Source of the DNA: Pedobacter schmidteae
Lineage (GTDB): Bacteria; Bacteroidota; Bacteroidia; Sphingobacteriales; Sphingobacteriaceae
Direction: 5' to 3'
DNA length: 64,000 bases
NCBI RefSeq assembly: GCF_900564155.1
Contig: NZ_LS999839.1
Coordinates: 1,113,097-1,177,096 of the forward strand
Shown here in pieces: positions 61,369-64,000 of this stretch (its first letter is position 1; each line of letters opens with the position of its first letter). The notes beneath the pieces are model-generated. The model had not been told where the DNA came from, made no database searches, and saw only the letters and a program-made list of their open reading frames with translations. The translations under genes were made by a program, and so were the position numbers.

Positions 61369-62082
61369 TTAACTTATTTTCTCTGTTGCCTTGCCCTGCT
61401 TGGCAAATTCTTTTTCTAATTTCCGGGTCTCGCGGCGTTTGAGCACGGTGATGGTCATTTTTACATCGGTGGTTGGTCTGTTGTTGCCATCTGTTGCTGC
61501 GCCCGCAATTTTGTCAATGAGTTCAATTCCTTTAACCACCTCACCATACACCGTATAGTTTCTGTCCAGGTGAGGAGTACCACCCAGGGTTTTATAGACT
61601 GCCCTTTGCCACTCGGGTATTTTGAATTTAAGCCTGTTTTTTTCTACAGCGTCCAGCTGCTCGTCGGTAAATTTTTTACCCTGAACCAGGTAGAACTGGC
61701 TACCGCTGGAGGCTTTTTCAGGATTATCGTCCCTGGCTGCGGCCAGTACTCCTTTTTTATGGAAAAGGCTGTCGCGGAATTCCGCAGGGACAGTGTAGCC
61801 CACGGTTCCTTCGCCTAATAAAGCTCCTTTTACAGCTGTTTTTGAATCGGGGTCTCCCCCCTGAATCATGAAATCCTTGATTACCCGGTGAAACAGGGTG
61901 CCATTATACGTGCCTTTTTCAGTTAATTTAATGAAATTGTCGCGATGCAGCGGGGTTTCATTATACAGTTTGATAATACATTCACCTTGTTCGGTTGCAA
62001 TTTTGACATACTGATTTTTTGGCTTCGCCGAAAAAGCGGAAATAAAGCACAGGCAAAGTATCAGGGTAAGATATTTCTTCAT
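61369..62082 (-). CDS. Secreted peptidyl-prolyl cis-trans isomerase, cyclophilin type
   Basis: A 237-residue cyclophilin with signal peptide (MKKYLTLILCLCFISAFSAK). LFHRVIKDFMIQGGDPD (about 60-76), ASSGSQFYLVQGKKF and YTVYGEVVKGIELIDKIA are the standard motifs. It accelerates proline isomerisation, here in the periplasm. An unusual insertion (about 137-165) separates the motifs. It is a single gene divergent from the YceI gene. Confidence 0.93.
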   Translation of the reverse strand: MKKYLTLILCLCFISAFSAKPKNQYVKIATEQGECIIKLYNETPLHRDNFIKLTEKGTYNGTLFHRVIKDFMIQGGDPDSKTAVKGALLGEGTVGYTVPAEFRDSLFHKKGVLAAARDDNPEKASSGSQFYLVQGKKFTDEQLDAVEKNRLKFKIPEWQRAVYKTLGGTPHLDRNYTVYGEVVKGIELIDKIAGAATDGNNRPTTDVKMTITVLKRRETRKLEKEFAKQGKATEKIS

Positions 62083-62199
62083 GGTCAGTTTCTTTACCCG
62101 GCTAAGTTAAGTTAAATCTGCTTTATTCAGTAGGGCCCATTGAAATGTTGGCTTTACAATTTCTTATCATACATCAACAATTACGGTTCTAATTGGTTA

Positions 62200-62207
62200 T
62201 AGCTTTG
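62200..62207 (+). promoter_or_regulatory. Probable -7 element of the YceI gene
   Basis: TAGCTTTG matches TAnnTTTG 52 bp before the ATG. No clear -33 TTG at the right distance. Confidence 0.4.
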
Positions 62208-62258
62208 TAACTTAATATTGGAAGATTGTTAAACCCTTAAAAACAAAATTATATAGTT

Positions 62259-62831
62259 ATGAAAAAGGTATTTTTATTTCTGGTCGCTGTTTCAATCAGC
62301 GTTGCATCCTTTGCACAAACCCGCTGGACTGTAGATCCGATGCATTCTTTTGTGAATTTTTCTGTAAAGCATATGGGCATTTCTTTTGTGGATGGTTCTT
62401 TTAAGAAATTTGACGGTTCGGTTGATGCCGCTAAGGCAGATCTTACGGATGCAAAAATTGACTTTACGGTTGATGTGAACAGCATTACCACAGGTGTGGA
62501 GATGAGAGACAATCATCTTAAAACAGATGATTTTTTCAATGCGGAAAAATATCCGAAAATGACTTTTGAAAGTACGGCTTTTAAAAAAATTAAAGGGAAT
62601 GTATATGCTTTGAGTGGTAAGCTGACCATTCGTGATGTGACAAAAAATGTGGTGTTTTCGGTGATTTATGGCGGAACGGCCAAAGATCAGCAAGGCAATA
62701 CAAAAGCAGGTTTTACAGCTACAACCAACCTCAACAGGTTAGATTATAACATTGTGTACGATCCGACAGGGGCAGGTGTTGCTAAAGATATTAAGGTTAC
62801 CTTGAACCTGGAATTTGTACAGGCAAAATAA
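62259..62831 (+). CDS. YceI family protein
   Basis: A 190-residue secreted protein with a signal peptide (MKKVFLFLVAVSISVASFAQ). The YceI lipocalin-like barrel is clear: WTVDPMHSFVNFSVKHMGIS, GSFKKFDGSVDAA, NAEKYPKMTFESTAFKKI and LTIRDVTKNV. YceI proteins bind isoprenoid-like lipids in the periplasm; the partner is not known. The ygiD-like gene follows 23 bp later on the same strand. Confidence 0.95.
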   Translation: MKKVFLFLVAVSISVASFAQTRWTVDPMHSFVNFSVKHMGISFVDGSFKKFDGSVDAAKADLTDAKIDFTVDVNSITTGVEMRDNHLKTDDFFNAEKYPKMTFESTAFKKIKGNVYALSGKLTIRDVTKNVVFSVIYGGTAKDQQGNTKAGFTATTNLNRLDYNIVYDPTGAGVAKDIKVTLNLEFVQAK

Positions 62832-62854
62832 TACAGCTTCTTTAATCATATACG

Positions 62855-63682
62855 ATGTCTAATTTATCACAGTTTAATACTTTTACCGGAAATTTGCCTT
62901 TTCAGGACACATTGATGCCGGTTTTGTTCATAGGGCATGGTTCGCCCATGAATGGCATTGAGGATAATGAATTTAGTAGTAAGTGGGCGGGTATTGCAAA
63001 GGATATTCCTATGCCTGCCGCTGTGCTGGTGGTTTCTGCGCATTGGTTTACCAGGGGCACGCATGTTACCGCGATGAACTTTCCGAGGACTATACACGAT
63101 TTTGGAGGTTTTCCTCAGGCCTTATTTGATGTGCAATATCCTGCACCCGGCCATCCGGAACTGGCTATGGAGACGGCGGACTTGATTCATAGTGCAGAAG
63201 TTGGGCTTGATCATGATTGGGGGCTCGACCATGGGGCCTGGACTGTGGTAAGGCATATGTATCCTGATGCGAATATTCCGGTGCTTCAGCTTAGCATCGA
63301 TTATACCAAAGATGCGACTTATCATTATAACCTGGCGAAAGAGCTGTATGCCCTCCGTAAAAAAGGAGTTTTGATTTTAGGGAGTGGCAATATGGTGCAT
63401 AACCTGAGGATGATGAGTTGGGAGATGATTCATGGCGGAGGCTATGATTGGGCATTGGAGATGAATGATAAATTCAAAAGCCTGATTTTGAATCACGAAC
63501 ATCAGCAGCTGGCCAATTACAGCAGTCTGGGCAGTGCGGCAATGCTGGCCATCCCAACGCCCGAACACTATCTGCCGTTGATGTATACTCTTGGGTTACA
63601 GAGCGGAACCGAAGGAGTATCTTTGTTTAATGACAAAGCCGTGGGTGGCTCTTTAACCATGACTTCGGTAAGGGTAGGTTAA
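62855..63682 (+). CDS. ygiD: 4,5-DOPA dioxygenase-like extradiol enzyme
   Basis: A 275-residue LigB-type extradiol dioxygenase: metal-ligand histidines in LFIGHGSPMN, VVSAHWFTRGTHVT and LDHGAWTVVRHMYPDA, with GSGNMVHNLR. E. coli YgiD cleaves L-DOPA at position 4,5. The natural substrate here is not known. It follows the YceI gene and ends next to the convergent aldehyde dehydrogenase gene with no spacer. Confidence 0.9.
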   Translation: MSNLSQFNTFTGNLPFQDTLMPVLFIGHGSPMNGIEDNEFSSKWAGIAKDIPMPAAVLVVSAHWFTRGTHVTAMNFPRTIHDFGGFPQALFDVQYPAPGHPELAMETADLIHSAEVGLDHDWGLDHGAWTVVRHMYPDANIPVLQLSIDYTKDATYHYNLAKELYALRKKGVLILGSGNMVHNLRMMSWEMIHGGGYDWALEMNDKFKSLILNHEHQQLANYSSLGSAAMLAIPTPEHYLPLMYTLGLQSGTEGVSLFNDKAVGGSLTMTSVRVG

Positions 63683-64000
63683 CTACATGAACTTTTTGAG
63701 CCATTTGAGCAACCAGTGTTTATTTTCATAAGGTGGGTAAATCATATTGCTCATGTTTAAGGAAGACTGAAATACTACCGCTCTTTCGTGCGAGAAGGTT
63801 TTGAAACCAAAAAAGCCATGGCAACTACCCGTTCCGCTACCATTTACACCCCCAAAGGGAAGTTTGGGATTAGAGATATGGATGAGCACATCATTTACAC
63901 AGGAGCCTCCGGCAGAGGTGTTTTTCAGGATGTGGTGAATATTTTGCCGGTCTTCGCTAAAAATGTACAAGGCCAGCGGTTTGCTCCCGGTATTGACCAA
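63683..64000 (-). CDS. Aldehyde dehydrogenase, C-terminal part (cut by window edge)
   Basis: Only the last 105 codons are in the window; the start is beyond 64000. LPFGGVNGSGTGSCHGFFGF followed by KTFSHERAVV is the C-terminal signature of class 3-like aldehyde dehydrogenases (compare LPFGGVGxSGxG...G), and the tail KHWLLKWLKKFM resembles membrane-associated class 3 forms. The enzyme oxidises aldehydes with NAD(P). Catalytic Cys and Glu lie outside the window. Its stop codon is directly adjacent to the ygiD stop. Confidence 0.88.
   Translation of the reverse strand: MVNTGSKPLALYIFSEDRQNIHHILKNTSAGGSCVNDVLIHISNPKLPFGGVNGSGTGSCHGFFGFKTFSHERAVVFQSSLNMSNMIYPPYENKHWLLKWLKKFM

Noticed and set aside
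1..64000. tRNA, rRNA, insertion sequences and prophage genes
   Set aside because: I scanned for them and saw none; small or unusual RNAs could still be missed by eye.

Overview
The window reads as chromosomal DNA of a member of the Bacteroidota, most likely family Sphingobacteriaceae (Pedobacter-like). Supporting signs are the LpxC-FabZ fusion, a PorX-type response regulator with a PglZ domain, an S16 protein with a long Ala/Glu tail, a DUF4175 membrane/coiled-coil protein, promoters of the TTG(n19-20)TAnnTTTG type, and very few Shine-Dalgarno sequences. About 63 protein genes are supported, two of them cut by the window edges. I saw no rRNA, tRNA, CRISPR array, transposase, prophage or clear pseudogene.

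Left part (1-26.7 kb). This holds translation and core-metabolism genes: the rpsP-rimM-trmD-rplS ribosomal cluster, interrupted between trmD and rplS by two tandem small helix-turn-helix-like paralogues; a glutamate-type dehydrogenase (cut); a deoxyribonucleotidase; pfkA; birA divergent from rsfS-ftsH; a LUD protein; a stand-alone ketoacyl-ACP synthase III; a TPR protein; a NIF3-zinc-ribbon pair; mfd; cdsA with a CPBP protease; dusB-apaG; rmuC; thiL; and nadA.

Middle (26.7-35 kb). nadA and nadB are divergent around a 570-bp spacer that is about 76% A+T. Hand counts of G and C show that the strand composition changes sign here, for genes on both strands. A perfect 16-bp ParB site (parS) lies just upstream of mnmG, 6 kb to the right, and DnaA-box-like 9-mers occur around nadA. 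Together these make the nadA/nadB region a candidate chromosome replication origin that is not next to dnaA. This is the most interesting observation in the window.

Right part (35-64 kb). Included are ybeY and the DUF4175 gene; a secreted phosphodiesterase; a cold-shock gene; a lipoprotein and a PDZ/aspartyl protease; a run of cell-wall and alanine genes (PBP4-type carboxypeptidase, an alpha-oxoamine-synthase-like PLP enzyme, a VanX-type D-Ala-D-Ala dipeptidase, alanine dehydrogenase), followed by tsaE and porX; an HD phosphohydrolase; the lipid A operon lpxD-lpxC/fabZ-lpxA with an ABC ATPase and efp; an OmpA-family protein; a partial histidine-degradation set (hutI-hutG) behind xth; a secreted cyclophilin; a YceI protein; a DOPA-dioxygenase-like enzyme; and the end of an aldehyde dehydrogenase gene. 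The lpxD promoter matches the Bacteroidota consensus, carries a palindrome at its upstream edge, and would start transcription at the ATG. EF-P has Asn where modified EF-Ps carry Lys or Arg. Short palindromic GTCATCCTGAA-type repeats occur in at least three intergenic places.
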